Assembly: GCA_034189035.1 (NCBI GenBank)
Contig: JAXHVA010000062.1
Location: forward strand, 1-25,194
Length of the DNA: 25,194 nt
Source: JAUXFK01 sp034189035
Lineage (GTDB): Bacteria > Desulfobacterota > UBA8473
Direction: 5' to 3'
Of this stretch, positions 14,692 through 23,400 are shown in pieces. The translations under genes were made by a program, and so were the position numbers. The notes beneath the pieces are model-generated. The model was not told the DNA's origin. It saw only the letters and a list, made by a program, of their open reading frames with translations, and did no database searches. Positions within the stretch are counted from its first letter, which is position 1; each line of letters opens with the position of its first letter.

Positions 14692-15876
14692 CTATCCTCT
14701 TAACGCTTCGATTCCGGGCAGGGGTTTACCTTCAAGAAGTTGTATAAAAGCACCGCCACCGGTAGAGATATAAGACATGCTGTCCAATTCTCCAACCTTG
14801 TTAACAGCAACATCTGTATCTCCACCACCAACGATCGTGAGTGCGTGAGAGCGGGCAACAAGGCTCACCATTGCGAAGGTGCCCCTGCTAAAGGCATCCA
14901 TCTCAAATGCACCCATCGGGCCGTTCCAAATAATCGTCTTTGCATTCTGAAGAACTTCACCAAAAAGTGCTGTACTTGCAGGACCAATGTCCAGACCCAT
15001 CCAATCTTTAGGGATTTCCTGTACAGTGGTTATCTTGGTCTCCGCTTTCGATTCAAATCGGTCTGCTACCACACAATCGACCGGCAGATAAAACTTTACA
15101 TCTCTTTCTTTTGCTATATCTAATACCCTACGCGCTGTGTCTTCTAGTTTTTCCTCAACAAGAGACTTTCCAACATCATATCCAATGGCTTTGAGAAAGG
15201 TGAATGCCATGCCTCCACCAACGATCATCTTATCCACTTTTTTTATAAGATTTTCCAGGGCACCCAGTTTGTTGGAGACTTTGGCACCTCCAATAACAGC
15301 CACTAGGGGTCGTGAAGGATTCTCCATTGCTCTTGTAAAGTAATTTAGCTCTTTTTTCATCAAGAAGCCGGCGCCATATTCATTGAAGAATTTGGTTATC
15401 GCAACGACTGAGGCATTTTTCCTGTGAGACACTGCAAAGGCATCATTTATGTATACATCTGCTAATTTTGACAGCTCTCTTGCAAAATTGTCCTCATTCT
15501 TCTCCTCTCCAATATGAAACCTCAAGTTTTCAAGGAGTACAATATAGTCTCCGTCAATATTATTAACGATCTTTAAAACATCAGCACCGATACTTTCATT
15601 GGCCATTAAAACATCTTTTCCTAACAGTCTCTTTAGCCTCTTGGCCACCGGCTCAAGGGACAAACTCTTATCAATCTTCCCCTTTGGCCTGCCCATATGG
15701 GAGGCCAAGATTACCTTTGCCTCTTCGTCAAGGGCATAGTTTATCGTAGGAAGGACACTCCTTATACGAGTGTCATCAGTAATATTGCCCATCTCGTCGA
15801 GAGGCACATTAAAATCAACCCTAATTAAAACCCTTTCCCCTCTGATATCAAGATCATTTATGTATTTTATTGACAC
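14692..15876 (-). CDS. pgk: Phosphoglycerate kinase
   Basis: 394 residues, typical length. N-terminal VLIRVDFNVPLDEMG, the SHMGRPKG substrate loop, LLENLRFHIGEEKN, AVIGGAKVSNKLG, and the C-terminal nucleotide-binding IVGGGDTDVAVNK and STGGGAFIQLLEGKPLPG blocks are all present. It makes 3-phosphoglycerate and ATP from 1,3-bisphosphoglycerate, or the reverse. The start is GTG at 15876, with AAGGAG 6 bases upstream; an ATG overlapping it two bases earlier is out of frame. It lies 17 bases after gap in the same operon. Confidence 0.97.
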   Translation of the reverse strand: MSIKYINDLDIRGERVLIRVDFNVPLDEMGNITDDTRIRSVLPTINYALDEEAKVILASHMGRPKGKIDKSLSLEPVAKRLKRLLGKDVLMANESIGADVLKIVNNIDGDYIVLLENLRFHIGEEKNEDNFARELSKLADVYINDAFAVSHRKNASVVAITKFFNEYGAGFLMKKELNYFTRAMENPSRPLVAVIGGAKVSNKLGALENLIKKVDKMIVGGGMAFTFLKAIGYDVGKSLVEEKLEDTARRVLDIAKERDVKFYLPVDCVVADRFESKAETKITTVQEIPKDWMGLDIGPASTALFGEVLQNAKTIIWNGPMGAFEMDAFSRGTFAMVSLVARSHALTIVGGGDTDVAVNKVGELDSMSYISTGGGAFIQLLEGKPLPGIEALRG

Positions 15877-15893
15877 ATCCTTCTCCTTGATAT

Positions 15894-16904
15894 TTAATCG
15901 AGCTTTCTCCCCATATAGACAGCAAGATCAATCATTCTGGCAGAGAAACCGCTTTCATTATCGTACCATGATAGAACCTTTACCATATTTCCACCCATGA
16001 CACTCGTGGTTAGAGCATCTACAATTGAGGAATACAGGCTGCTTGTAAAATCCACAGAAACCAAAGGCTCATCACAGTAAGCCAATATGCCTTTGAGATC
16101 TTCCTGTGATGCCGTCTTTAATGCTCCGTTTACCTCTTCTAAGGTTACATTTCTATTGAGATCAGCTACGAGATCCACCAATGAGACATTCGGTGTTGGC
16201 ACTCTGATAGCCAGTCCATCCAGCTTGCCCTTCAAATCTGGGATAACCTGGGCAACTGCAACAGCAGCTCCAGTAGTTGTAGGAACCATGGACATAGATG
16301 CCGCTCTAGCCCTCCTGAGATCCTTATGCGACCCATCTAAGAGCCTTTGATCCATCGTATAGGAATGAATCGTAGTCATTAATCCTTTTATTATGCCGAA
16401 TTTTTCATGCAATACTCTTGCAACAGGTGCCAGACAATTGGTAGTGCAAGATGCATTGGATACTACATGGTGTTTTGATGGATTATATTCAGACTCATTG
16501 ACCCCATAAACCACTGTAATATCAACGTCCTTACCAGGAGCACCAATGATTACCTTCTTAGCCCCGGCTTTTAAATGTTGTGATGCGCTCTTTTTGTCTC
16601 TAAACTTTCCTGTGGTTTCCATAACAATGTCTACACCGAGTTCTTTCCATGGAAGTTCGCTTAGATTTTCTGACACATTGGTTATCTTGATTTCCTTATC
16701 ATTGACTATAAGTGCATTGTCTTTTATATGAATCTCGCCACGGAAAGGACCATGCACAGAGTCATATTTAAGGAGATGAGCCAGTGTCTTGGTTTCAGCT
16801 CTTGTATTGACAGATAGAATATCAGTATCGTCTCTGTCAATGGCTGTTCTTACAACATATCTTCCGATCCTTCCAAACCCGTTTATAGCTAATTTTAAAG
16901 CCAT
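15894..16904 (-). CDS. gap: Glyceraldehyde-3-phosphate dehydrogenase, type I
   Basis: 336 residues, standard length. It has the NAD-binding INGFGRIGRYVVRTA loop at the N-terminus, the catalytic C153 in SNASCTTNCLAPV, DGSHKDLRRARAAS, IRVPTPNVSLVDL and a C-terminal SWYDNESGFSARMIDL block. It oxidatively phosphorylates glyceraldehyde-3-phosphate, or reduces 1,3-bisphosphoglycerate. GGGAGG lies 6 bases before the ATG. It is the first gene of the gap-pgk-tpiA-aldolase-eda operon and follows a recognisable extended -10 promoter and a leader hairpin. Confidence 0.97.
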   Translation of the reverse strand: MALKLAINGFGRIGRYVVRTAIDRDDTDILSVNTRAETKTLAHLLKYDSVHGPFRGEIHIKDNALIVNDKEIKITNVSENLSELPWKELGVDIVMETTGKFRDKKSASQHLKAGAKKVIIGAPGKDVDITVVYGVNESEYNPSKHHVVSNASCTTNCLAPVARVLHEKFGIIKGLMTTIHSYTMDQRLLDGSHKDLRRARAASMSMVPTTTGAAVAVAQVIPDLKGKLDGLAIRVPTPNVSLVDLVADLNRNVTLEEVNGALKTASQEDLKGILAYCDEPLVSVDFTSSLYSSIVDALTTSVMGGNMVKVLSWYDNESGFSARMIDLAVYMGRKLD

Positions 16905-16955
16905 TTTAAACCTCCCATAGAGTATATGTTATTTAGACACTGATGGGGAAAAGGG

Positions 16956-16976
16956 GGGAAATGTAAAGGATTTCCC
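16956..16976 (-). promoter_or_regulatory. Leader hairpin upstream of gap
   Basis: GGGAAAT (16956-16962) and ATTTCCC (16970-16976) form a perfect 7-bp stem with a 7-nt loop in the predicted gap leader, followed on the mRNA strand by a C/T tract. It may stabilise or regulate the transcript. It is not a recognised riboswitch. Confidence 0.4.
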
Positions 16977-16989
16977 AAGATGCGATGGA

Positions 16990-17018
16990 AGTATAGCATA
17001 TCCACATATCATCCGCAA
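16990..17018 (-). promoter_or_regulatory. Promoter of the gap operon
   Basis: On the minus strand, TTGCGG (17018-17013) is separated by 17 bases from TATACT (16995-16990). A TG one base before the -10 gives an extended -10 element. Transcription would start near 16983, leaving a leader of about 80 nt before gap. Confidence 0.55.
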
Positions 17019-17313
17019 CCAAATTTTTAAAGGATTTCTTGAAGAAATAGGAATATAGACAAAATTGTAAAAGCCGTCTCTCTTATTAAACCAGTATCTG
17101 CCCAGAGATGAGTGAGTTTGTTCAAGACCAAGTAAGGCCAAGATCTTAAGTATATCACTGAAATGAGCTTAACGAGTAGAAATGAGTAAAAAGTGAGGTT
17201 TCTTTCTGTGTCTTTTTTATAAGCTTGTAAATAATCATTCAAAGTGGTATATAAAAAGACGGTTTTTTTGTTTTAGGCTTTCAGCCTTTTCTTAATCATT
17301 AATGGAGGCAGAC

Positions 17314-18159
17314 ATGTCAGAAAAAAAGAGAGTCGCTGTTATGTTTTCTGGGGGGACTGACTCTACCTTTGCAGCAATTTCGGAGATACCGAAATATGAT
17401 GAAATTCACTTGATAACATTCATCAGGGATGGGTTGCGAAAGTTAGAGAATCCTGATGACATTGTTGAACGACTTCAGAAGACATTTCCGAGCAAAGAGA
17501 TTCTATATAAACAAATCAGCAATGAAGATATATACCAGAAAATATCCCCTCATCAAGAGAAATCGGAAGCTCACCAATTGATTCTCAGCCAAAAGATTGG
17601 GCCCTTATGGGAAGATCCGCATGGGAAAAACATGGGACGAGAAAAGTACGATTCAGATAAAGTAACCTTATTTATGACAAACGAGTGTTTACAGTGTAAA
17701 ATAGCGATGCATATTGCTGCAATAAAATACTGTAAAGAAAATAATATTACAGATCTTTGTGATGGAGGAAATGTAGAACAGCTGGATGACGGTTCTCAAC
17801 TTGAAGAGGTAAAGGCCATTGCTCATAATATTTTTGCCCGTTTAGGCATCAATTATTTTTCACCTGCCTTACATATACCCCAAGAAAAAAGGGGGGGCGT
17901 CCTTTTTAAGTTGGGAATTACCGATCATTTAAACCACAAACAGCTTGAAAAGGCCCATCAAATTCCATCAACACAGGTTCAATGTACGGTACCATCATCG
18001 GTCTTATGGACAATATGTATATTCCCATGGCTTGTATACGATGGTCAATCATGTAACGAATATATTGATATGTGTTGTAATTATTACGAATATGAGATGA
18101 AAAAAGGCTTAAAAACCATGGGACTCGAATCGCAATCGATTGATACCCATTTGAACTGA
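17314..18159 (+). CDS. PP-loop ATP-pyrophosphatase-type protein (ExsB/QueC-like)
   Basis: 281 residues from the second ATG (17314), chosen because GGAGG lies 5 bases upstream; an ATG at 17302 overlaps that Shine-Dalgarno. The PP-loop SGGTDS (residues 12-17) is near the N-terminus, which indicates ATP to AMP plus PPi chemistry (adenylation) as in tRNA thiolases and QueC. C125/C128 form a CxxC in ECLQCKIAMHIAA, a layout known in PP-loop proteins that handle sulfur or bind a metal. The four-cysteine zinc motif of QueC is not seen and no queuosine genes are nearby, so QueC is not supported. The C-terminus is Cys-rich (SCNEYIDMCCNYYE). Substrate unknown. The radical SAM gene follows in the same direction 186 bases later. 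Confidence 0.75.
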   Translation: MSEKKRVAVMFSGGTDSTFAAISEIPKYDEIHLITFIRDGLRKLENPDDIVERLQKTFPSKEILYKQISNEDIYQKISPHQEKSEAHQLILSQKIGPLWEDPHGKNMGREKYDSDKVTLFMTNECLQCKIAMHIAAIKYCKENNITDLCDGGNVEQLDDGSQLEEVKAIAHNIFARLGINYFSPALHIPQEKRGGVLFKLGITDHLNHKQLEKAHQIPSTQVQCTVPSSVLWTICIFPWLVYDGQSCNEYIDMCCNYYEYEMKKGLKTMGLESQSIDTHLN

Positions 18160-18287
18160 TTTGTATAAAATACATACTTCACATAGTTATTGGGCAAAAG
18201 AGACATTTTTAGATGGATACTAGACAAACCTCACCTCATAAAAAAAAGATTTTGAATCTCGTTTTTTACATTGTTTGTTATTTACAG

Positions 18288-18316
18288 TTGATATTTGTCT
18301 CTAAATGTATTATACA
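18288..18316 (+). promoter_or_regulatory. Promoter upstream of the radical SAM gene
   Basis: TTGATA (18288-18293), a 17-base spacer and TATACA (18311-18316) form a good sigma70-type promoter. Transcription would begin about 20 bases before the ATG, so the leader would be little more than the ribosome binding site. This suggests the gene has its own promoter besides any read-through from the PP-loop gene. Confidence 0.5.
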
Positions 18317-18345
18317 ATTGTATATTTATCCACAGGAGGAAAGAC

Positions 18346-19923
18346 ATGAAATTTTTACTTGTAAATCCACCCTATCCGAGAGCCGAGATCCCTTCACCTC
18401 CCCTTGGTCTTGCATATATTGCAGCAGTCTTGGAAGAGGAAGGATACAGTGTTCAAGTTCAGGATTTTGTTGTTAACAAATACTCAAAAGAAAAGATAAA
18501 AGAGAAATACAATGAGTATACACCTGATATTGTGGGAACAACTGCTGTTACAATGACATTTAATGATGCATCTGACATTTTGAAGTACTATAAAGAAGAA
18601 TCTCCTGACATATTTACAGTTATAGGGGGACCACATGTTACATTTGATGCGGTGAATACCTTATCGAAACACCCGCACATTGATATGGTTGTAATGGGTG
18701 AAGGAGAGAGGACAATAATAGAGATCGCTGATAATCTGGAAAACGGGAGATCATTTAATAAAATAAGAGGGATTGCCTTTAGAGAAAATGGGGAGGTTAC
18801 TATTACTAAGCCAAGACCGCTGATTCAGGATTTAAAAAATCTGCCGTATCCTGCAAGACATCTCCTTCCTCTTAATAAATATCAGGCACTGGATCTTCCG
18901 ATAACGATTATCACCAGCAGAGGCTGCCCTCACAAATGCATATTCTGTGTGGGATCAAAGATGGTTGGAGGAAAGGTTCGCTTTTATGATCCAGTAAGGG
19001 TTGTAGATGAGATTGAGATGGTCATGAAAGAGGGGTTTAAGAAGGTCAATATTGTTGATGATCTCTTCACTGCAAACAAGAAACACGCATTTGCAGTATG
19101 TGATGAGATAATGAAAAGGGGCATTGAAGTTGAATGGGGTGTATTTGCAAGGGTAGATACAGTTACTCCTGACCTTCTTAATAAGATGAAAGAAGCAGGG
19201 TGTTCGATGTTGCTGTACGGGGTAGAAAGCGGGAACCAGAAGATTCTCGATACAGTCAAGAAGAAGATAACCATTGAAAAATGTGTCAAGGCTGTTAAGA
19301 TGGCGAAAGATGCAGGAATGATTCCAATGGCATCATTTATCCTTGGTTTGCCAGGGGAGACGGTCGATACTGTCGATAAGACATTAAAGTTCGGAAAAGA
19401 CCTGTCTGCGAGCTATGGTTTCCATTTACTTGCACCGTTTCCCGGAACAGAAGTCAGAGAAAAGGCTGAAGAATACGGCCTTAAAATACTTACCAATGAC
19501 TGGCGAAAATATGATGCAAATTGTGCAATCGTGGAAACAGAGGGCATATCTGCAAAAGAACTCGATCAGGTTATCCAGGATTTTAATGCACTGGTAGATG
19601 AGTATTATGTTGATCTAAAAAACAAATATAAAGAAGGGACACTTGAAGAAAGCGATGTTAAACTTGTAAGATCCGCAACACAGGTGGATATTGTTGACAA
19701 GATGATTCAAAATGAATTCCTTGAAAGACAGGCAGTATTTACGATGAATGATGGGGAAAGCCCAGAAAAGACCCTGCAGTTAATCATACAAAGACTACAG
19801 GATAATTCAAATGCTGAATCACTGGACATAATAGACACAATAGAACATCTTTACAACAATCATTATATTGTTTGTAAGTCTTCAGAGAATAAAGTGTGGT
19901 GGGAGTGGAAGGAACGTTTGTAA
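18346..19923 (+). CDS. B12-binding domain radical SAM protein
   Basis: 525 residues from the ATG at 18346, which has AGGAGG 5 bases upstream; an in-frame ATG 51 bases earlier has no such site. Residues 1-150 are a cobalamin-binding (Rossmann) domain: LLVNPPYPR, PLGLAYIAAVLEEEGY, IVGTTAVTMTFNDA, IGGPHVTFD and MGEGERTI. The radical SAM domain starts near 185. Its [4Fe-4S] motif is C194-x3-C198-x2-C201 in SRGCPHKCIFC, followed by VNIVDDLFTAN, LLYGVESGNQKIL and ASFILGLPGET. The C-terminal ~130 residues are charged and helical, unlike the compact tail of simple members. Such enzymes methylate or rearrange unactivated carbon in lipids, cofactors or natural products. The substrate is unknown; neighbours do not settle it. 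Confidence 0.9.
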   Translation: MKFLLVNPPYPRAEIPSPPLGLAYIAAVLEEEGYSVQVQDFVVNKYSKEKIKEKYNEYTPDIVGTTAVTMTFNDASDILKYYKEESPDIFTVIGGPHVTFDAVNTLSKHPHIDMVVMGEGERTIIEIADNLENGRSFNKIRGIAFRENGEVTITKPRPLIQDLKNLPYPARHLLPLNKYQALDLPITIITSRGCPHKCIFCVGSKMVGGKVRFYDPVRVVDEIEMVMKEGFKKVNIVDDLFTANKKHAFAVCDEIMKRGIEVEWGVFARVDTVTPDLLNKMKEAGCSMLLYGVESGNQKILDTVKKKITIEKCVKAVKMAKDAGMIPMASFILGLPGETVDTVDKTLKFGKDLSASYGFHLLAPFPGTEVREKAEEYGLKILTNDWRKYDANCAIVETEGISAKELDQVIQDFNALVDEYYVDLKNKYKEGTLEESDVKLVRSATQVDIVDKMIQNEFLERQAVFTMNDGESPEKTLQLIIQRLQDNSNAESLDIIDTIEHLYNNHYIVCKSSENKVWWEWKERL

Positions 19924-20401
19924 ATAAACAGTACATAAACGGTCACATATAATAGCGTGTTCAAAAGCTCTGTTTTACCCCCCTTTTTTGTGCCTCTATT
20001 AAACCGCATATATGGGAAGATGACTTTTCTTATTCAGTATATGGTATATGAGTTTGCACAAAAGAATAAATAATATCATTTCATTTTGAATTCACAGAGA
20101 ACTTTTAGACAGTATCCATCCAGAAATGGCCCTTTTGCCTGACCTTTTTTTAGATTCATATTTTATCTTTTCATCTTCTTTAACCTTAGAATAAAATTGC
20201 TCAATTGTGGATGGACACCGAATAGTATCGCTTGAAAGGATTATTCTGTGAATACGACATGTCAAATACCCTTTTTTAACATTTTAGATAAGGTTTCATA
20301 AAGCCAGTTGAAAGACGGGATACATCTATTACGTCTTGTTCGCATCGAATAGAATAACCTTTTACAGCTGAAATTCAAATAGAGTGAACTAAGGAGTTGA
20401 A
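19924..20401. other. Intergenic region with a possible gene remnant
   Basis: No intact gene is seen in these 478 bases. On the minus strand a 63-codon open frame (20280-20092) has a coding-like composition (for example VKEDEKIKYESKKRSGKRAI) but no start codon with a ribosome site. A different frame immediately upstream reads WLYETLSKMLKKG, which would join by a frameshift. This could be the decayed end of an old minus-strand gene, or chance in AT-rich DNA. I see no strong terminator after the radical SAM gene. Confidence 0.35.
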
Positions 20402-21904
20402 ATGGAAAAGAATATAAAAATCGATTATCTTGATGAAAATCTTGTTATTCAACCGCTTGATTATATATTCAACCCCAGATCCGTTGCGGTGATTGGTGCA
20501 TCAAACAAGATCGGAACATGGGGATTTGGTGTGATGTGTAGGCTTATCGGTAATCCAGAGAGGAAGGTTTACCCGGTGAACCTGAAAGCATCGGAGATTA
20601 TGGGTCTAAAGGCATACCGGAATATTACTGAAATACCAGATTCAATAGAGTTTGCTGTCATTTCTGTACCACCGGAAAAGACCCCTGAAATAATGAAAGA
20701 ATGCGCAAAAAAAGGTGTAAAGGCTGCTTTGGTTATTTCAGGAGGCCTTGCTGAATCTGGAGGAGAGGGTGTTAAAATAGAAGAAGAACTTGTGGATATT
20801 GCTAAAAAAGGTGAAATACGATTCATAGGCCCTAACAGTATGGGGCATGCGGACACATCTTCCTTGTTCTCTTCTTTAGCCTGGATGGAGGAGGTAAAAC
20901 CAGGGCCTGTTGCCTTTCTCTCTCAAAGTGGAACCTATGGACAGCGTGTCGTTAGAACAGGGATGCATAGAGGGATCGGGTTCAGTAAATTTGTCAGCAA
21001 TGGCAATGAAGCGGATCTCCATTTGGAAGATTATATCGAGTATCTGGCCAGAGATAAAGAGACTAAAATAATCGGAGCATATGTTGAGGGGGTAAGAGAA
21101 GGGAGACGATTCTTTCAATTGGCAAAGGAAATTACTAAAAAGAAGCCTATCATCATTATGAAATCTGGCGCTACAGAGGGTTCTGCAAAGGCAGCAAAGT
21201 CTCATACCGCATCTTTATCTGGTTCAGATATGATCTACGACGCTATGTTCAAACAGACAGGGATCATCCGGGTGGACGACGAAGAAGAAATGTTCGATGT
21301 AGGCGAAGCCTTGCTTTCTCTTCCTCTGCCCAAGGGAAAAAGAGTAGGGATCTTGACTGAAGGGGGAGGTATTGGTGTTGTTATGGCTGAGGCATGTGAA
21401 AAGGTGGGGTTAGAACTTCCCTCTTTCTCTGTAAAAACTACAGAAAAGCTTATTTCTATGCTACCCCCTCGTTGTTCTCATGCTAATCCAACGGATATAA
21501 CTGATTTAGTAACATCTGGCAACCTTGTTCTCTTTTCATGTTTATGGGCAATAATGGAGGATCCCAATATTGATGTTGCAGTCCTTTTGGGGGGCATAGG
21601 GGTAAGTGTTTATTTTTCAAAGATGTTGAACAAATTGTCTTTCGTAGATACAGGAGAGTTTGAGCAGATGATTGAATCCCTAAAAGAGCAGGAAGAGGAA
21701 AATGTGAGGCTTATGAGGGATAAGGTGGATGAGTTACAGAAACCTCTGGTTTATGTGAATCTAATGCCCCGTGCTGTTGCTGAACCGGTGAGTTTTGATC
21801 TTCTTCGAAAAAAGGGTATTCCAGTATATCCAAATCCGAGAAGAGCTTCAAGGGTATTGCGTAATCTGGTAAGGTATGGAGAATACGTAAGGGGTGTAGA
21901 GTAA
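20402..21904 (+). CDS. ADP-forming acyl-CoA synthetase alpha-type protein (CoA-binding)
   Basis: 500 residues with the three-domain alpha part of ADP-forming acyl-CoA synthetases. The CoA-binding Rossmann domain (about 15-115) has FNPRSVAVIGASNKIGTWG and VYPVNLKASEIMG. The first succinyl-CoA-ligase flavodoxin-like domain (about 165-300) has AFLSQSGTYGQRV and the phosphorylated-His motif H268 in AKSHTASLSGSD. A further ligase-like domain (about 305-470) has VGILTEGGGIGVVMAE. The ATP-grasp beta subunit needed for the full acyl-CoA to acid plus ATP reaction is neither fused nor adjacent. It either pairs with a distant beta subunit or does something else with CoA. AAGGAG lies 5 bases before the ATG. 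The tldD-like gene follows after five bases, suggesting one operon. Confidence 0.85.
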   Translation: MEKNIKIDYLDENLVIQPLDYIFNPRSVAVIGASNKIGTWGFGVMCRLIGNPERKVYPVNLKASEIMGLKAYRNITEIPDSIEFAVISVPPEKTPEIMKECAKKGVKAALVISGGLAESGGEGVKIEEELVDIAKKGEIRFIGPNSMGHADTSSLFSSLAWMEEVKPGPVAFLSQSGTYGQRVVRTGMHRGIGFSKFVSNGNEADLHLEDYIEYLARDKETKIIGAYVEGVREGRRFFQLAKEITKKKPIIIMKSGATEGSAKAAKSHTASLSGSDMIYDAMFKQTGIIRVDDEEEMFDVGEALLSLPLPKGKRVGILTEGGGIGVVMAEACEKVGLELPSFSVKTTEKLISMLPPRCSHANPTDITDLVTSGNLVLFSCLWAIMEDPNIDVAVLLGGIGVSVYFSKMLNKLSFVDTGEFEQMIESLKEQEEENVRLMRDKVDELQKPLVYVNLMPRAVAEPVSFDLLRKKGIPVYPNPRRASRVLRNLVRYGEYVRGVE

Positions 21905-21909
21905 GAGAC

Positions 21910-23400
21910 ATGAAAGAACTTCGAAATTTTACTGAAAAGGTGTTGCACTTTGCACAGTTAAAAGGTGCAAGTTATGCTGATGTGAGGGTAGTTCCATTTG
22001 AGAATCGGGAGGAAATTTTAGTAAAAAACGGGAGAGTAGAGAATCTTAACTATTTTGAAACCAGGGGTTTTGGAGTCAGGGTAATCTATGATGGGGCATG
22101 GGGATTTGCCAGCAGCTACAGACTCGATGAAAAGGAAATCCGAAAACAGGTAGAAAAGGCAATTGATATTGCTAAGGCCAGTGCAATAACAAGGAAATGG
22201 CCGGTCCAACTATCGAAAGAAGAGGTAGTTGAAAAAGGATATTATAAAACCCCTGTACTAAGAGATCCATTTGAGGTTCCCATCGATGAAAAGGTATCAT
22301 TGCTTTTAAAGGCCGATTCTTTAATGGTCGAGATGAGCAAAAAAATAAAATTCACCAAAGGGGCTTTGAGATTTGTAAAGACTGAAAAGGTCTTTGCAAA
22401 CACAGAAGGTGCATATATCATACAGGAAATTACCCAAAGCGGTGGTGGGATAATAGCGAAAGCTGTTGACGGAAAAGAGGTGCAAGCCAGATCTTATCCT
22501 AAAAGAGACGGTAATTTTGCCTGCATGGGTTATGAATTTATAGACGAGATGAACCTCACCAACCATTCCCAAAGAATTGCTCATGAGGCCCTGCAGCTTT
22601 TAAAAGCAGAGAATTGCCCGGAAGGCGAGACAACCGTCATACTTAAACCGAGTCAGCTCTATCTTCAGATACACGAATCAATAGGACACCCCATCGAGGC
22701 AGACAGGATTCTTGGTTCTGAGATAACATATGCTGGGGGGTCGTTTATAACGGGAATACTAGATCAATTAGGTTCTTATAGATATGGCTCCAATAGGGTA
22801 ACTATAGTAGCAGACGCAATGCAAAGAGGTTCATTCGGGACTTTTGGTTATGATGATGAAGGTGTCCCTGCAAAGAGGACCTACATCATCAAAGATGGCA
22901 TACTTACAGGCCTTCTGACCTCTAGGGAAACTATAGATACCCTAAATAAAAAATTGAGAAGAACGTTTTTTGAAAAAAGCAACGGAACATGCAGGGCAAG
23001 TAGCTGGAACAGGATACCATTAATCCGGATGACAAACATCTCTCTTATGCCAGGGACCTGGGATATGGAAGATATGATATCTGATACAGACAAAGGGTTT
23101 ATCTTTGATACTAATGTAAGTTGGAGCATCGATGATGAAAGAAGGAACTTCAGCTTTGGAACGGAGATTTGCTGGGAAATCAAGAATGGCAAGATAATAA
23201 GGCCGCTTAAGAATCCAATATACATGGGAATAACTCCGGTCTTCTGGAGATCGTGTGATGCGATCTGTAATGAAGGACATTTTGAATGGTATGGTACACC
23301 GAATTGCGGGAAGGGGCAACCCGGGCAGATAATGAATGTTGGACATGGGGCATGTCCTGCAAGATTTAGAAAAGTCAAAGTAAGAAGCAGGAACAAGTGA
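21910..23400 (+). CDS. tldD: TldD/PmbA family metalloprotease subunit, TldD-like
   Basis: 496 residues. The HExxxH zinc motif is H255-E256-S-I-G-H260 in QIHESIGHPIEADR, which marks the catalytic TldD partner. Other TldD features are the N-terminal DVRVVPFENREEILVKNGRVE and GFGVRVIYDGAWGFASS blocks, GTFGYDDEGVPA, and the C-terminal GTPNCGKGQPGQ and GHGACPARFRKVKV. TldD and TldE form a heterodimer that degrades unfolded peptides. In some bacteria it trims leader peptides of RiPPs or destroys antitoxins. The ATG lies five bases after the CoA-ligase stop and the Shine-Dalgarno is weak. Length and C-terminus are complete. Confidence 0.92.
   Translation: MKELRNFTEKVLHFAQLKGASYADVRVVPFENREEILVKNGRVENLNYFETRGFGVRVIYDGAWGFASSYRLDEKEIRKQVEKAIDIAKASAITRKWPVQLSKEEVVEKGYYKTPVLRDPFEVPIDEKVSLLLKADSLMVEMSKKIKFTKGALRFVKTEKVFANTEGAYIIQEITQSGGGIIAKAVDGKEVQARSYPKRDGNFACMGYEFIDEMNLTNHSQRIAHEALQLLKAENCPEGETTVILKPSQLYLQIHESIGHPIEADRILGSEITYAGGSFITGILDQLGSYRYGSNRVTIVADAMQRGSFGTFGYDDEGVPAKRTYIIKDGILTGLLTSRETIDTLNKKLRRTFFEKSNGTCRASSWNRIPLIRMTNISLMPGTWDMEDMISDTDKGFIFDTNVSWSIDDERRNFSFGTEICWEIKNGKIIRPLKNPIYMGITPVFWRSCDAICNEGHFEWYGTPNCGKGQPGQIMNVGHGACPARFRKVKVRSRNK

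Larger units (their letters stand above)
16905..17313. other. Divergent intergenic region between gap and the PP-loop gene
   Basis: About 400 bases separate the divergent genes. Small open frames here lack ribosome sites and are not called. The region holds the gap promoter and a leader hairpin on the minus strand. Toward the plus strand there is a weaker promoter-like pair, TTGTAA (17225-17230), 17 bases, TATATA (17248-17253). A short GGCT/AGCC hairpin followed by TTTTCTT (17275-17293) lies just before the PP-loop start and could act as a leaky leader terminator. Confidence 0.45.

Noticed and set aside
16929..17242. Minus-strand open frames of 70-71 codons upstream of gap
   Set aside because: They cover the promoter and leader of gap, lack ribosome sites and show no conserved motif.
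17314..18159. Assignment as QueC (7-cyano-7-deazaguanine synthase)
   Set aside because: The PP-loop is present but the C-terminal four-cysteine zinc pattern is not, and no queuosine genes are nearby.
22881..23396. Suspected frameshift in the C-terminal part of tldD
   Set aside because: The C-terminal frame is intact and contains the family-typical GTPNCGKGQPGQ and GHGACPARFR blocks up to the normal stop.
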